NCBI GenBank assembly: GCA_000697055.1
Contig: JNDT01002184.1
Span: forward strand, 1 to 64,000
Direction of reading: 5' to 3'
Origin: Saksenaea vasiformis B4078
Taxonomy: Eukaryota; Mucoromycota; Mucoromycetes; Mucorales; Saksenaeaceae
DNA: 64,000 nt
The notes beneath the pieces are model-generated. The model searched no databases and was not told the origin of the DNA. It worked only from the letters and a program-made list of their open reading frames with translations. How positions within the stretch are numbered: the stretch's first letter is position 1; the number at the start of each line of letters is the position of its first letter. A program made the translations under genes and the position numbers. This document shows positions 45,101-57,800 of this stretch, piece by piece.

Positions 45101-45785
45101 TATGAGAAGTTTAGCAGGCTATTCAATTGCGTGCTATATACTACAAATCAAAGACAGGTTGGTAGAGCACACATCTTGAGAGGGCTGGACCTGGTACTAA
45201 CCTAATGTCCGTTTTAAGACACAACGGTAACCTTCTTATCGATAATTCGGGACACTTAATCCGTGAGTTACCGAGTGACAAAAAGCTTTGGTGGGACCGC
45301 TTTTGTTAATTTTGTGTAGACATTGATTTTGGATTCATGTTGTCCAACTCGCCAGGGTCTGTTGGGTTTGAGATGGCGCCGTTTAAACTTCCACAAGAGT
45401 ACATCGACATACTGGGGGGCGTACACGGGGAAAAATTTGCAGAATACAAGGCATTGATGAAGGCAGCATTTCTAGCAGTGCGAAAGCATAGCGAGAACAT
45501 TCTTTTATTGGTGGAGATGATGTGCAAAGACTCTAAGCTGCCTTGTTTCCAGAATGGGGAACAAACTGTGCAACAATTGCGAGATAGGTTTCAGTTGCAG
45601 TTGACAGAGCCTCAGGTGGAGGAATTCGTGGATAAGCTGATAATGAGCAGCTGCTGTAATATGTTCACACGACTTTACGATACTTATCAGTACTATTCAC
45701 AGGCAAGTTGCTCCTATTGTCTTGTCTTTTTTATCTTTTTGGTGTGACTAATATCATTGTTTGTGTTATGCAGGGCATTTTGTAA
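42171..45785 (+). CDS. PIK1: Phosphatidylinositol 4-kinase beta type (Pik1)
   Basis: Ten exons: 42171-42340, 42397-42487, 42571-43800, 43849-44500, 44565-44766, 44820-44967, 45051-45157, 45219-45262, 45320-45702, 45774-45785; 3039 nt, 1012 residues, phases close. It makes PI4P at the Golgi and nucleus. The N-terminal lipid-kinase-unique domain is clear (LLLRLFTSEFFNSWIAVSYL, EIEFFLPQLVHLL, LWYLQAYL). A long Ser/Thr-rich region follows, likely holding the frequenin and 14-3-3 contacts. The kinase domain has EDWDTKKARIR, WRLLSVIVKTGADLRQEQ, catalytic KDRHNGNLL (about 865-873) and activation-loop HIDFGFML (882-889). The last intron has a GC donor (CAG|GCAAGT) and adds only Gly-Ile-Leu, matching the usual C-terminus. 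Reading through would instead end at 45747. Confidence 0.95.
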
Positions 45786-47317
45786 GCTAACGAATAAAAT
45801 CAATTAGCATTAGATAAAATAGTAAAAGCAGTAGTAATAGCGCAACTTTGAGCAATATTTAATAATTTTGGGTCTAAAAAAAAGTAGTTTTTACCCCGAC
45901 CCACGACATTATGCCTCTATCTTTCAACCGGATTTGGGATAGTGTAAAAGCCCGCTTTATATCATCCCGGTTATTCAGGGTATAAGAAAAAAAGGCATAA
46001 AATTAAAAAAGAGATGTCGTTTTTTGAGCGATGTGTTACAGAAAAAGAAAGTTTGGCGGCAGCACAAATGTATTCTCTTAGGCTATTTCGGGAAAAACGT
46101 AGAAAATGGAGAAAAACATATTAATTGGTGTTATCCTCGGTAACGCGAACAGACGAGGAGTAGACCCAGGGAAAGTGTTGTATGCAAATCATTGGATTGT
46201 GACAGGGTAGTTGATGAAATACAACGGTTGATCATTGCACAACTCTGCATATCTTTGGTCTCCGAGATCATCCCTTCAAATTGAATGCAGTATCATTGGC
46301 CTAATGTGGAAAGGTACGAGGACCCTGTGATAATAAATTTTTTGGCTGTAGAGTAACATCATGCATTTAGTATGCATTGTACAATGGTACCCCGGCAAAT
46401 TTTGTAACAAAAGCGAAAAAGGTCCGTGATGCGCAGTCGCACCGATTTGTACAACGCTAGGTTACCATGCATCCCCAGCTGTTTGTAACCTTTCTTTTTT
46501 TTTTCTCTCTTTTTTTTTTTTTTATAATTAACTTATTCCAAAGCTAAATAACATTCGTCCGCCGCACGTGTTTTGCATGCTTTACCGTGCGTCGGCTCTG
46601 CAATCCTTTTGGGCGGTTATTTTGGTTCTCAGACTTCATGCATAAAAAGAAGTTTGGAACGAGTGGAAAACGTTATGCGTGTCTGTGTATGAATATATAC
46701 GTATATGTCTATGTATGCATTTGTCTGTGTGAGTGCTGCGTAAGGATGTGAGTTCGACCTTTAAAGTAGAACGGAACGCCAACCAAAAAAAAAGTTTTTT
46801 TTCTTTTTTCTTTTTTTCACAGTGTGCTCCACTAAACCCTCATGTCCCATTCATTGGAGAGTGACAAAGGCAAAACTAAATTCCTTCAGTTAAGCGAATG
46901 AGGGGTAGGCGATGCCAAAATCAGCAAATATGGCAGTTTTTGGAAGTGGGCGGGCGCTTGCCGCCATTGGCGATCTTTGTTACATCATTTCTAGTTGAGT
47001 AGAGGGCTGAGGATCCTTTAGCAAGTTAGCGTGGCGCGGATAACACATATGTGTTACGACCACCGAGCCGAGCTCTTGGGTGAACGAACGCACAGACACA
47101 CAAATTAGATGTTCTGGACGATACAGAGTATATCGGCAAATAACGCTAAATTTACTGTAACCTTGGTGATCCATATAATACTGTCTTCAGTTGGTGTAAT
47201 GTATGAAACATGTGCAACCATTTCTTTCTTGCTTATTAAATCAACATCTTGATCTTTTTTTTTCCTATATCTTTCTTTCTTCGTTTAGTTGTATTCTAAT
47301 TCAAAACAAAAAGTTCT
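45786..47317. other. Long leader/promoter region of the Myb gene
   Basis: No coding frame of note. It has poly-T/poly-A tracts, a 7-bp hairpin followed by long T-runs (46459-46491), and pyrimidine-rich sequence before the ATG at 47318. Confidence 0.45.
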
Positions 47318-48999
47318 ATGATGGCCAACAACTTCCACCAGCCAATTCCATCGTTGCGAAGCACACAACAATCACAACAACTACATCATCAACAACAACA
47401 ACAGCAGCCACAACCGTCACCATCTAATAACGCCCAGTGGAATTTGGATGAGGTAGGAAAGCAAGACTATTTTAGCAATTCTTTTGACATTGTTTGAAAA
47501 AAACAAAAAAGCAGTTTTACCATCTTCTTGGTCCACAGCAAACAAGACCAAATAACCTGACAGTGTCGGTAAGTTGGTTCAACATGGCGAAAAAGGAGTT
47601 TAAATCCTCCTGATGATCGACGTGCGTTTCGACCAAAGGTCAGCAGCTGACTTTTTCCTTTTTTTCATTTTCTCCTATGTAAAATAGACGAACGGGTGGC
47701 AATCACCAACTGGTTTTATGGACAATCAAATGGTGCCGTCGCCTGGAGCAGATTCCACTTATTTTGATCCTGTTAACTTTTTCTCAGCTCCACCGACTCC
47801 TACGGGTGATTTTTCTGCATCCTCCTCCGACTCCTTATTGCCGCTTGACGGCTCGCCCCTCGCATTGTCTCATCCAAAAATGTCTGCGTCCAAATCGGCT
47901 CCGCACATCAACATGGTAAGTCCATGACAGTCTATTGGCTGGAAGGTTTTTAGTAATACATATCATCATTTTAGACATTCAACCACGGCCCTGCTTCACC
48001 GACACCGCGCAATAGCTTGATGACACGACGCCAAAGTGCCGGCCCAGTGACCACGTCGCGGTCGTACACGGTGAGACATAACCGCAAGTCTTCCTCATAT
48101 TCCCGATGGACCGAGGAAGAAGACCAGCTACTAAAACAAGCCGTGGCCATATACGGTCCGCATAAGTGGTCTTTAATCTCGTCGCACGTCCCTAACCGGA
48201 CCCCAATGCAATGTTCCACCAGATGGTTGGGTGCGCTCAAGTAAGCACAGCCGCAAAAAAAAGTCCCCGATTTCTCGTTATCTAACATGTCCCCAACGCA
48301 CAGCCCACATATCTTGAAAGGCCGATGGACGGAGCAAGAAGATGCTATTCTTAAGTTTGCCGTCATGGAGTACTCAGGAATCCCAGATGGTGAAGGTGGT
48401 TTCCAACCCATCCCATGGAATAAAATCGCCGAACGCATTCCCAATCGTACTGGTATCCAATGCCAAGCACGCTGGACTGAAGCCCTGGACCCCTCTGTTC
48501 GCAAAGGCAAATGGAATGATGAAGAAGACCTCCTGCTGCGCGCTGGCGTAGCCCAGTTTGGCCGATGCTGGATCAGAATAGCCGAAACCATTCCTGGAAG
48601 AACTCAGGTGCGTCATCCCATATTTAAAACATTGCACAGCTGACTCGAACTTATTACATCTAGCGTCAATGCCGGACTCGATGGACACAAATCAAACATA
48701 AAGAAGAAAAACAGCGACGAAAACAGCAAGCTGACCAATGCCGATCAACCGCTAGCAGTGTTGATGGAGAAGAATCTTCAGCAAATAGCTCCACAACAAC
48801 GGAAGATGACCATTCAATCGATCTCTATGATTCTCTTGCAGCCTCCATGCCTGTCAACGTTACGCCAACTCCTTCCTTCGCCATGGACAACACTCCGACA
48901 TTTACGCAGCACCCACAAAGCCATTATGAACAATCCGCCTCTTCCTATTTGCTGATCCCCCAAGTAACACCCTTTAACTTCTTCCCTCAATTTCAATAA
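47318..48999 (+). CDS. R1R2R3 Myb-type DNA-binding protein
   Basis: Six exons: 47318-47452, 47515-47568, 47688-47915, 47975-48240, 48304-48607, 48664-48999; 1323 nt, 440 residues, phases close. It has three consecutive SANT/Myb repeats: R1 (about 183-228) SRWTEEEDQLLKQA then KWSLIS; R2 (about 232-285) KGRWTEQEDAILKFA then WNKIAERIPNRT; R3 (about 288-342) KGKWNDEEDLLLRAG then CWIRIAETIPGRTQ joined to RQCRTRWTQIK. The N-terminus is Gln/His-rich (a CAA/CAG run), followed by a Ser/Pro-rich region. The C-terminus is Ser/Thr-rich. This resembles metazoan c-Myb or fungal Bas1/Myb-like regulators. The target is unknown. A 206-codon minus frame over 47971-48591 is a shadow. Confidence 0.92.
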
Positions 49000-49706
49000 C
49001 TATCTACACTATTCTATTTCATTGGACATACTCTTTTTATTTTTTTTTTCTTTTTCTCTTTGTTCTATGCCCTAAAATTCCCGTCAAAAAAGTTGGTTGT
49101 GCACTTTATGCCTTTCCTCCGTTTTTTCTTCCCCTATAAGATAGTGTTTTCTTTTTTTTCCTTTTTCTTTTGTTGCCGTTGACTATTGTTATTTCTTTTT
49201 TGTATATACAGCCATCACTCACACGCACACACTCATGCACGCACAAACACACACAAATACACAGATATACGCTATTGTTAGATTTCGTTACATCTCGTAG
49301 TGCAGAATTAAAGTTTTTCGTCACAGTTGCTTTTACATAGAAAAGAAATGCCAATGTGAACTTCATCGATTAGGTAATTTGGCCGTTTCTCCATATTTTT
49401 AAGGGAACACATGTTCCCATACACAAAACTGTCGATTGGCGGAAACGAAGGATCGGCCGGTCTGTACTCTTGTGATCAAGAGTTTCCACTCGGTTGAGCG
49501 GCAATTGACTTGCTTTAATTTATTTTTGGAGACTTTTCTTTGACAGCTTGCGCTATGTAACTTGGGTCCACAGAAGTGGTGGTAGGATAAACATACGCAG
49601 TCTGTATGGAGGTTGTGTGTGTTTCGGAAATGGTTTGCCGCGGCTAACTTTCTTTTTTTCCCACCTGCAGCAATAGTTCGATTTTTTATTATATCTCAAT
49701 AGTGTT
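49000..49706. other. Convergent 3' region (Myb / TOM7)
   Basis: T-rich 3' flank, a CA-rich simple repeat at about 49208-49265, otherwise nothing. Confidence 0.55.
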
Positions 49707-49970
49707 TTAAGCAAGAGGACTAATCAGCCTAACCGTTCAAAGAATTTAGGTGTTAGCGGTGGATCACCTGATACTAAACAAATTGCTTACTTGAGCAAGG
49801 ACGGTCTAGGATTGCTGCGGGTCATGCCAAGATAAATGACGAAAGGAATGAAGCCCCAGTGCACGATCTGCTTGGAAATGTCAAACACCTGGAAAAAAAT
49901 GAGTACAGAGCTTTGATTAAGCTGAATGACAAAGCACCTTCAAAATGGTTTCCTTAGTCGAATCGTTCAT
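49707..49970 (-). CDS. TOM7: Tom7, small subunit of the mitochondrial TOM complex
   Basis: Three exons (minus): 49970-49938, 49888-49791, 49728-49707; 153 nt, 50 residues, phases close. Tom7 is a tail-anchored outer-membrane protein that modulates assembly of the Tom40 import channel. The protein starts MNDSTKETILKVFDISK, has the single TM core HWGFIPFVIYLGMTRS and ends RPSLLKLISPLA. The IPFVIYLG core and the SPLA end match fungal Tom7 closely, and the length (50) fits the family (50-60). Introns are 49 and 62 nt. The terminal exon is 22 nt. It converges on the Myb gene. Confidence 0.9.
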
Positions 49971-51218
49971 GGTATGTTTAAAATAGGAAAAAACGACCAA
50001 AAAGCGCTTGTTTTTTTTACTTATGCCCTGACACTGCAACTGGGATGCCGTGACTCGGTGGCTTGTCTCTTAGTGCCGTATGAAACGTGCTCTGTTACTC
50101 TTGCCTTTTTGTCGTGGAAATGAAATGCATTGCACTATAACATAAAAGCTTCTATTCGTTGGTGATTATCGTTATATGAAATTGTGCTGTAGGTGATATA
50201 CACTTAAATGAACTTTTGATTTTGGTATCCAATGTTCCTATGTAAGAATGGTACAATTACTTGTTAAATGCTACCAACGTATCTATTGCACCATAGGAAA
50301 AAATAATCCGTGATAGCGTTATCACGTTATTGTGTTTGATAGCTAAAGGTTGTGAAACAGTGGATAACACTTTGATAGAGATGGGATAAAAGAAACACTT
50401 GATGATGATGCTGATGATGATGGACAAAAACTGTATCTTTTACTGCATTTACAATACATAAACATACTGAAACAGGGGATTGAGTGCTGATAGAAATGAT
50501 CTAGTCCCGATTGAACTTTTCCTAGAGAAAGTCCTTAGACATGTTTACCATGCCCTTTCACCAGACCCATGTCCTTGGAGAAAGCGATAAGCAATGAGCG
50601 ATTATATGAAATTCACTTATATCTCTGGTGTCACTCTGTGCCACAACCTTGTGTTCTCTTGTTACTGATGTCTAAGCCCTGCACTTGCAACCGAATTATA
50701 TTTAATACTTGACGCGCAATTAATATTGCGCTGTGGAAGGAATGCTCGGCCTTAGGAGGAAGGTATCTGATGGCAAGCAGATTGGTTGATGCATCAACAA
50801 GCTAACTACATTTGCTAATCTAAAACGATTGCCAAGCAGTTTCTATTTGGCGCCCGTTTGAGATTGAATGCTGTCTCAGGTTTCATTGGCAAAACTGGAA
50901 AACGTGCACAACTTTATCACTTACAAGCAATTCGCGTACTACAACAGGATGCGCCTTAATGACAAAGACTAAAGAAGGTAATGACAAGCACATGTAACAC
51001 AAAGCAATGTGCCTTTGGAAGACGTATACCAGATCTTGTTGCTGCAGTACATTGCAATAGAAGCTGCGTTATCATTTTGCACAAGCGGAGAGGTGCTGTC
51101 TTTGATGACCTTGATGCCAGCGGAGTTCGAGAACTGTCGTATAACAATTTCCCAAAGGGTTTGGTCGACGTACGAAATTGAAAAAAAACACAGTACAGTT
51201 GCCCCTCATGCACTAAGA
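49971..51218. other. Intergenic, TOM7 to Treslin-like gene
   Basis: A short GAT-rich repeat at about 50400-50425. No supported gene. A frame open from 51009 leads into the next gene but has a better start at 51219. Confidence 0.45.
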
Positions 51219-53673
51219 ATGCCACATGTCGTCTTCCTGATTGATACGCACTCGCAGCCATTTTCTGGAACTATTGACGAACAAAATGCAACCATACAGA
51301 AATCGAGAGAGCTGATTATGCAGATCTTGCTGCATTTCTTTTATTGCGTTGACATGAACGTCACCTGGGGCTATCGTTTCTTTTGTTCCGAGGAGACTGC
51401 ATTCTTCTGCGATCGACGCGATTTCTACGAAGTATCAACTGAATCGCTTGGCGAGTTTTGTAAAGAATTCAAGCGACAACTTGGAGCCGAACGCACGAGG
51501 CACCTGAAACAATACCATGTTTTTGACTCGGTCATGCAGAACTCTCCCATGGAGAGTTTAGAAATGACACTTTCGCAGACGTTAGACAATTTCTCATGGG
51601 AAGTCTCAGAACCAATGACAAAGAACAATGTCTGGCCGATAGAGAATTATGTCTACGCTATGACTACTTGTCCCCAACAACATGGATCGCTAGCTGAAGA
51701 TCAAGACACGCGAATATGGACCGGCCCAGCAAAGCTCCAGCGCGAATTACGAAGAAAATACCGTGAGAGACGCATTTGTATCAATTGTATTGATGTTTCT
51801 GATCTCCATGATCCACCGCCTATGGATAAGCAAGGCTTCAAAGATTTCTTTGCTTATTTTGGTGGACACGTCGTTTCGCAAAAGTTTCTGCTTGCAGACC
51901 GCCACCAGATGCCTTTTAGCAGCGTTTTTGGAAGATACTGCCCATCATTCCTTTCCGACGATCTTGCTACTCCTTCTGATAATCCTGCACCTGCCGATCA
52001 TGATGTACCCATCTGGTTTGGTACCCTCTCCGCTGGTCCCGATCTAAACTCACCCATCTTTACCTGTCCCGTCAGTGCTCATCTGTTTCTGAGGTTTGTC
52101 ACATTTACCTTCTATTGCAAGTGTCTAACGTCTTGTATATAGCACTAGGAGCATATCTGAAAGCAAAGATGTCTTAAAAAATATTTCCCATATTCATTCC
52201 GTAGTAGTACTGCACTATACCCAGATTAATCCCTCATGGTTTGCTGCATCACCTAGCAAGTCAGTACGTGATGCTACCTTTCTATTGCGCTCGACAGAGA
52301 AGGAAAAGGCTACGTTTACCTCTTTTCTACATTTCCTCAAGATACGCCAACTTGTTCTATTATGTCAACTTTCATCATCGATAGCAGCAGACCAAATTTC
52401 CAGCCTGGCTCTTCTCGATGTAGCTACACCAGAGAGCGCGTTGCTTAAGCTTCTACAAACACAGGTGGATATAGATAAGCTACGGCGATCGCGTCCAGGA
52501 GCCCCACCCCGCCTAGACCGTCCTGCTACTGGCGAAATTATCGATTTTTTGCGAATCCCTGTTCTTGATGTAGCTGATGAAGATCTGATCAAACAGGACT
52601 GGCGTAACAGCAATAAAGTTTCTGTCTCGAGGAAGATACAAATTGATCCCCCACAGCATATCCTTGACATATTAGCACAAAGGTAATGACAAGTACGTTT
52701 TCGTTTCAGGATACTGAAAACAGAGTAGACGTTCAAGGAAAGGAACACAGAAACCTGAAACGGGCCACGTAGTGGAAACAGAAACAACGAAGCGCGAAAA
52801 ACGAAGTGTGGCAAGTGCCGCTAAGCGTCTTTTCCCATCGGATAGTGGCATTCTAACGGAGGCAAGGAGCGCTACCGCGTCAAAACGACAAAAAACGCTG
52901 GGAGAATTGATGAACGAGGAAAAGGCTGCAAAAGTGACGCGCTCCACATTGGAAGATCTGCCTTTCATGAAACGTATCGTTGATTTCAAGAGCACGCCAA
53001 CCCCACAGAAAGAAAAGGGTTACATCCAAGCAAAGATGGATCGTACCAAGGAACTTTATGGCAAGGTCATGGTAAAACCAGTAGGTCCATTTTTCAAGAG
53101 TGCCAATAATCAAAGCAGTATGTGTGATAAGAAAAGAAGTATGATTACTTTGTTGGTTAACGAATGCTTTAGCAACCAAACGACGCAAACCTTTGAGTCC
53201 AGTGACAATCGATAGTTTCCTCGAAATGGTTACCAAAGAGGTAGGTTTCTTTCTTTTTCTTTTTTTGCTAGCATACTACGGCTACCACCTACGTTGTCAT
53301 GTAGTGGGGCGCCGGAGGACAAGCAGATTCATCCGAGCCAAAGCCAACCAAGGCTGCATCGCCAGAGCCACCAGCAAGCCCGCTATCACCACCACCACAG
53401 ATCACTCCTATCCTTCCACCGCCGTCGCCGCAACCCGTGGAACATATTTCTCCCCCACGACCCAATCCTGCTCGTCTGGCCCATTTAGCAGCTGGAAAAC
53501 GCGACCTCTTGCCGTTTTTTGAAGCGGCGGTATCTACGGAGGAGCCGTTGCCGGCGTTAGTGCCACACCGGTTCGATCGGATATTTGATGAAGAAGATTC
53601 TGATTTCAAACCGCTAGTTTTGCGGATACCTACAGATCAGGAATTGTATGAAAACAGACATTATTTCGAATAG
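51219..53673 (+). CDS. Treslin/TICRR (Sld3)-like candidate
   Basis: Five exons: 51219-52093, 52143-52682, 52729-53117, 53173-53240, 53305-53673; 2241 nt, 746 residues, phases close. The N-terminus looks like the vWA-like fold of Treslin: VVFLIDTHS, then a helix, WGYRFFCSEE, SLGEFCKEFKRQL, and YVYAMTTCPQ where Treslin has its VFLLAPCP strand. The middle (ATFTSFLHFLKIRQLVLLC) is helical. The C-terminal third is basic and Pro-rich, with KRRKPLSPV, a good CDK site, then a long PPP-rich linker and an acidic end (DRIFDEEDSDF). Treslin/Sld3 loads Cdc45 at replication origins after CDK phosphorylation creates Dpb11/TopBP1 sites. The assignment rests on pattern memory over the N-terminus only. An unrelated vWA protein is possible. 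The exon model is much firmer than the name. Confidence 0.5.
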
Positions 53674-54574
53674 ACTACATCATGTTCTACAAAAACCATG
53701 TTCGGTGATGTCGCCGAACATTCTTCATTTTCTATAATCATGTTCTCAGCGCAACTGCATTAAAAAACTGTAATAATAAACACACATTCTCTTTCTTGAT
53801 CTAGCGCTCACTATGCTGCTGTATTGAGTTGTTCCCTATCTGCCGTCAGTCCTTTGCATGAAAGTTCTCGACTCTATCGAGGTCCGATTTCCCGCTATTC
53901 TTTCCGTTCCTTCGTTTGACTATGAGTAGTACTTGCCGTCCGTCGCTAACTCGTCAGTTCTCGCTCATGTCTGTGCGAGATGAATACTATTTTTAGTTTA
54001 CCATGGGACGACAAAGTGCAATTCAGGAAAGAAGGACACGAAGGTCTTGTGACTCTAAAATGATGTGATTTTGAACAACCAATTTGTACGTCCATTTAAT
54101 TTTTTTTTAGCTGATGTTTCTATACTCAGTTAGCAACTGGTAGGAAATTGTAGCTTATTTTTCGGCATAGGTTTAGCGCCTTGTATGCCACTACCACTTC
54201 TGCTACATTACTTTACCAAGATTAAACTACGCTCCCTAACACAAGACATAGTATATATTATTCACAGGAGCACATCTGCATAGTACCCCAGCCTAGTGGA
54301 GTAAGACGTGTGCCACGCAAAATAAAAACCCGGCACTTCCAAGGAGCCCGACTGGCTACTGTCCCAAATGAACACTAAACTATTTGGCCTGAAAACATAC
54401 ATTTGGCGTTGTGGATCGGACAGTTATTTCCGCCCTACCCCCATCCCCGCTTACAACTTTGCTATGCTTCGCGGAGGTAACGGAGGCATATAACACTGCT
54501 TCATCAAGATCGGAGATCTCTTGATGATAGCGTCATTGAGAAACACGTATGAGTGACTTCCTAGTCTGCAGGCC

Positions 54575-54594
54575 AGGTCAGGTCAGGTCAGGTC
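54575..54594. repeat. AGGTC pentamer, four tandem units
   Basis: Four perfect AGGTC units in a row, followed by CTTTCC and a T-run. Confidence 0.85.
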
Positions 54595-54855
54595 ACTCCC
54601 TTTCCTTTTTTTTTTTTTTTACACGGTACATCTTCATTCTAATAAGGTTGCGTAAGACCAATGGGAACATAACTTGTCAAGCACCACCTCAAAAAGGAGA
54701 AGAGGCAAGCATATCCGCCTCGGTTTCCAGAACCTTGTTCTAACCTACGTAGGATGAAAACATATTTGTCATCACTCGCTCTGTTTTGTACCTCGTCGCA
54801 AAAAAGCTGAGCTAGAGGGCCGTGTTTCGTTTCAGACATACTCACGCAGTGTCGA

Positions 54856-54893
<38 letters not shown>
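54856..54893. repeat. AAT trinucleotide microsatellite
   Basis: About twelve uninterrupted AAT units. Confidence 0.95.
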
Positions 54894-57800
54894 GCATTAT
54901 ATCTTCGTCCAACCGTTTTCAATTTAGGCTGATATATAGCGCAGGATATTCCTACGTTAACCACATGATAGAGATGCATCGTAATCTTTAGACAAATCAA
55001 AGCCATTATCTCCGGGCGTGCAATTCCCTGAGATGCCACGTTGTTACGAAACTAACAAGGGTCAGGGTCTGTGGCGCTTTATCAAATGTAGCTGGTAGCC
55101 CACCGATTGGTTTAGACGATGTGTGTGAGTTACATACTGACGTGGGAAATGAGAGTAACCGCACTAACTTATTTTCCCTTTTCCCTCCTCACTGGCATGA
55201 CTATACAAATCTCATCGCTAATTATGTTGATCTCCTAACATCACTCGTGTTGAAAAATTGGGCATAATTTGAAAGCAGCTATAATACAAAAGGTTTACCT
55301 GGTTACTTCATGTCACGAAGCACGAAGTGGATGGGATAGTCGAGCAACTTTAAAAAAATATGGCTTGGCGAAGGTTCAAAACAGGTTTGGATCTCGATAC
55401 GTTGTTGACACAAAAGCGGCCGGTTTGTTTTTTACATAATACGCTTTGTAAGGATAATCAAAACACGTTACCGCCGGTAACCATGTACGGCAAGGAGAGT
55501 ATGCAAAAGTAGACACAAACCTACACTCAAAAAAAAAAAGAAGAGGGTTTGTCTATACTGCATTTGATATCTAGCATGATATCATTCTGAACTTCTATTG
55601 CTTTTCTTATCTTTAGGAGCGGATACAAACCTCAAGTCTCAACTGAATAGCTTTCGCAATACTAGACAAACCTAACTTTCGCAGTTCCGATAGCAGCTTG
55701 GTGGAACGTTTGGTGTGTTAGGAATTGTCAAGCCAACATTTACTGCATCCTACGAAATCGAAAAGTTCTAGAACGCTTAGCCATAAAGCTTTCACTTTTA
55801 CTCCGCGCTGTCTTGTCAACGAGGCTATGTCGGTTGGCTTTCCATTCTTAACTTGCACCGTTTTGGTACTCTCCGCAAATGGTTGTTTTACAGTGGAGGT
55901 AGCCCCATGTAAGACATTGAAAACTGAAGCACAAGAGTTCAGCCCTCTATCACCTCCCATGTGATCACCCCAGCGAATGTAAATGGCGTCTCGACATATC
56001 TATAGAGTTGCAGGTTGATTACCTGTTCGTAAGCTACATAGAAAGGAATGCAACTCTAGGACCGAACGGAAAATACGCAAGTCACTATGTAATGTGGGAC
56101 ATGTGCACCGCTTTTTTTCCAAGAGAATATCATTTTCAGACCTTTGTCCGTGCGCTTCGAGAGAATAAGTTTTCTACCTCAAAGTTCGCCGCCTTGACAC
56201 ATTTGAAATATGGATAAACTCCGTGTTTTGCAATACATTTGTACCGTAAATTTTCGCCATAGTTCTGCATTCAGTAATCCTCAGCAACAGCTGCATGATT
56301 TCGAAGATTTCTCAAAATTGTACTCAACGTAAGTAGGCACTTCAAATCATGATTTAGAGCGGAAAATGATTTATGCACATAATGAGATGAACACCGTGTA
56401 TCTCAACATTCCGCTCTCTCATCCGACCTTACAAAGGCAGGGAAATAGGACGAAAGCAAATGGAGGTAGTACCAAAAGGAAATAACATAGAGAATAGAAA
56501 GAAGCAATGTTTCCACGTGATTTTTAAAATGGCTCAACCACAAGGACTTGGAAAATACAAGACCAGCTTTCTCGTAGCTTCAGGTTCTTCCTCCATCTCC
56601 CTTGGTCAATGCTAACAAGTTCTTCACTGATAAAATATATCGCGTTAGAATGCATGCTTTGGGCTACAAATATCGTCTCTAGGACCTCACTAGAGAGGGT
56701 TGATATACATAGAATCTGGATATGGACTAGACGCGGGACTTACTGCTGGGACTATGTTGCTTGTTTTACCATTAATGGTTGCTTTTTGTGTAACTGTACC
56801 CATTGGAGCACATCTGAATATCTTTCTTTTTTCTTCTTACGTTGCATTTCTTCAACGTAGTTGTGAAGCCCACAGATTATGTTTGTCTTATCACTTTAAG
56901 TAAAGTTGAATATCTTTGTTTCAATGCATTCTTCTGCATAATACCTCCGTCATGCTAAACCTGGTTTTATGCACCAGTTACATAGAGTTTTGAAAACATA
57001 TCCACATCGCTGCTGTGTTTACTACAGCATCGGAATTGCAAAAAAAAAAAAGAACAATTTATCATCAACATGCTGAATATTAGCACAATGACCAAAACAA
57101 GGAACTGCTTACAAAGTAAGAATGATGCTAATTGTCTTGTAGTGTGTCATTTCCTACGAGTGACTCTTTCCAGCCTAATCTATACCAATTATGCATTTAG
57201 AATACCCGGGTTTTACCTTTACGCATAGTTTTTGCACTACCTATCACGTTCTGTTCCGTTGTTGTAAAGATATAGGCTCCGTTAAAAAAAAAAAGACGAT
57301 TCCCGCCTCCCGCCGGTAATCACTTTTTTTCCGGACACGAAGGAATTGTAAAATCATGCATGAAATGCGCTTACAAACGGTTATCTTTTATTCGATAAGG
57401 TAGACATTGTAAACAGGCATAAAGATAACACAGTTCCAACCAACTCTTCCACCTTTTCCCTTATGTGTATAAATATTATGCTTCTGTAAATAATACAGGT
57501 ATAATAAACAATCTTCTATGGCTGACAGCTTTGTAAGCCCTTTATTTTAAGAAATGTCGGAGACAAACACTGATTATCTCTAGGTACGTTTGTGTTCGTC
57601 GTTGCAAGGTTCTACAGTACTAGAAATTTTTTTTATCTGAGTAGAAAGAAGGTTTGATGTCGAATATCTGATCGATCTATTTTAATTGGCCAAACACTGA
57701 TCCAAGATGCGTTCTCTCCTAATGTACCTGTGTAAAGCGCTGCTTGTGTTACCGGCCTGGGGACTTCGAGCCAGAAGGTAGCAAGCTCTATGCAGGAACA

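Noticed and set aside
47971..48591. 206-codon minus frame
   Set aside because: Antisense shadow of the Myb repeats, which are recognisable and spliced in phase.
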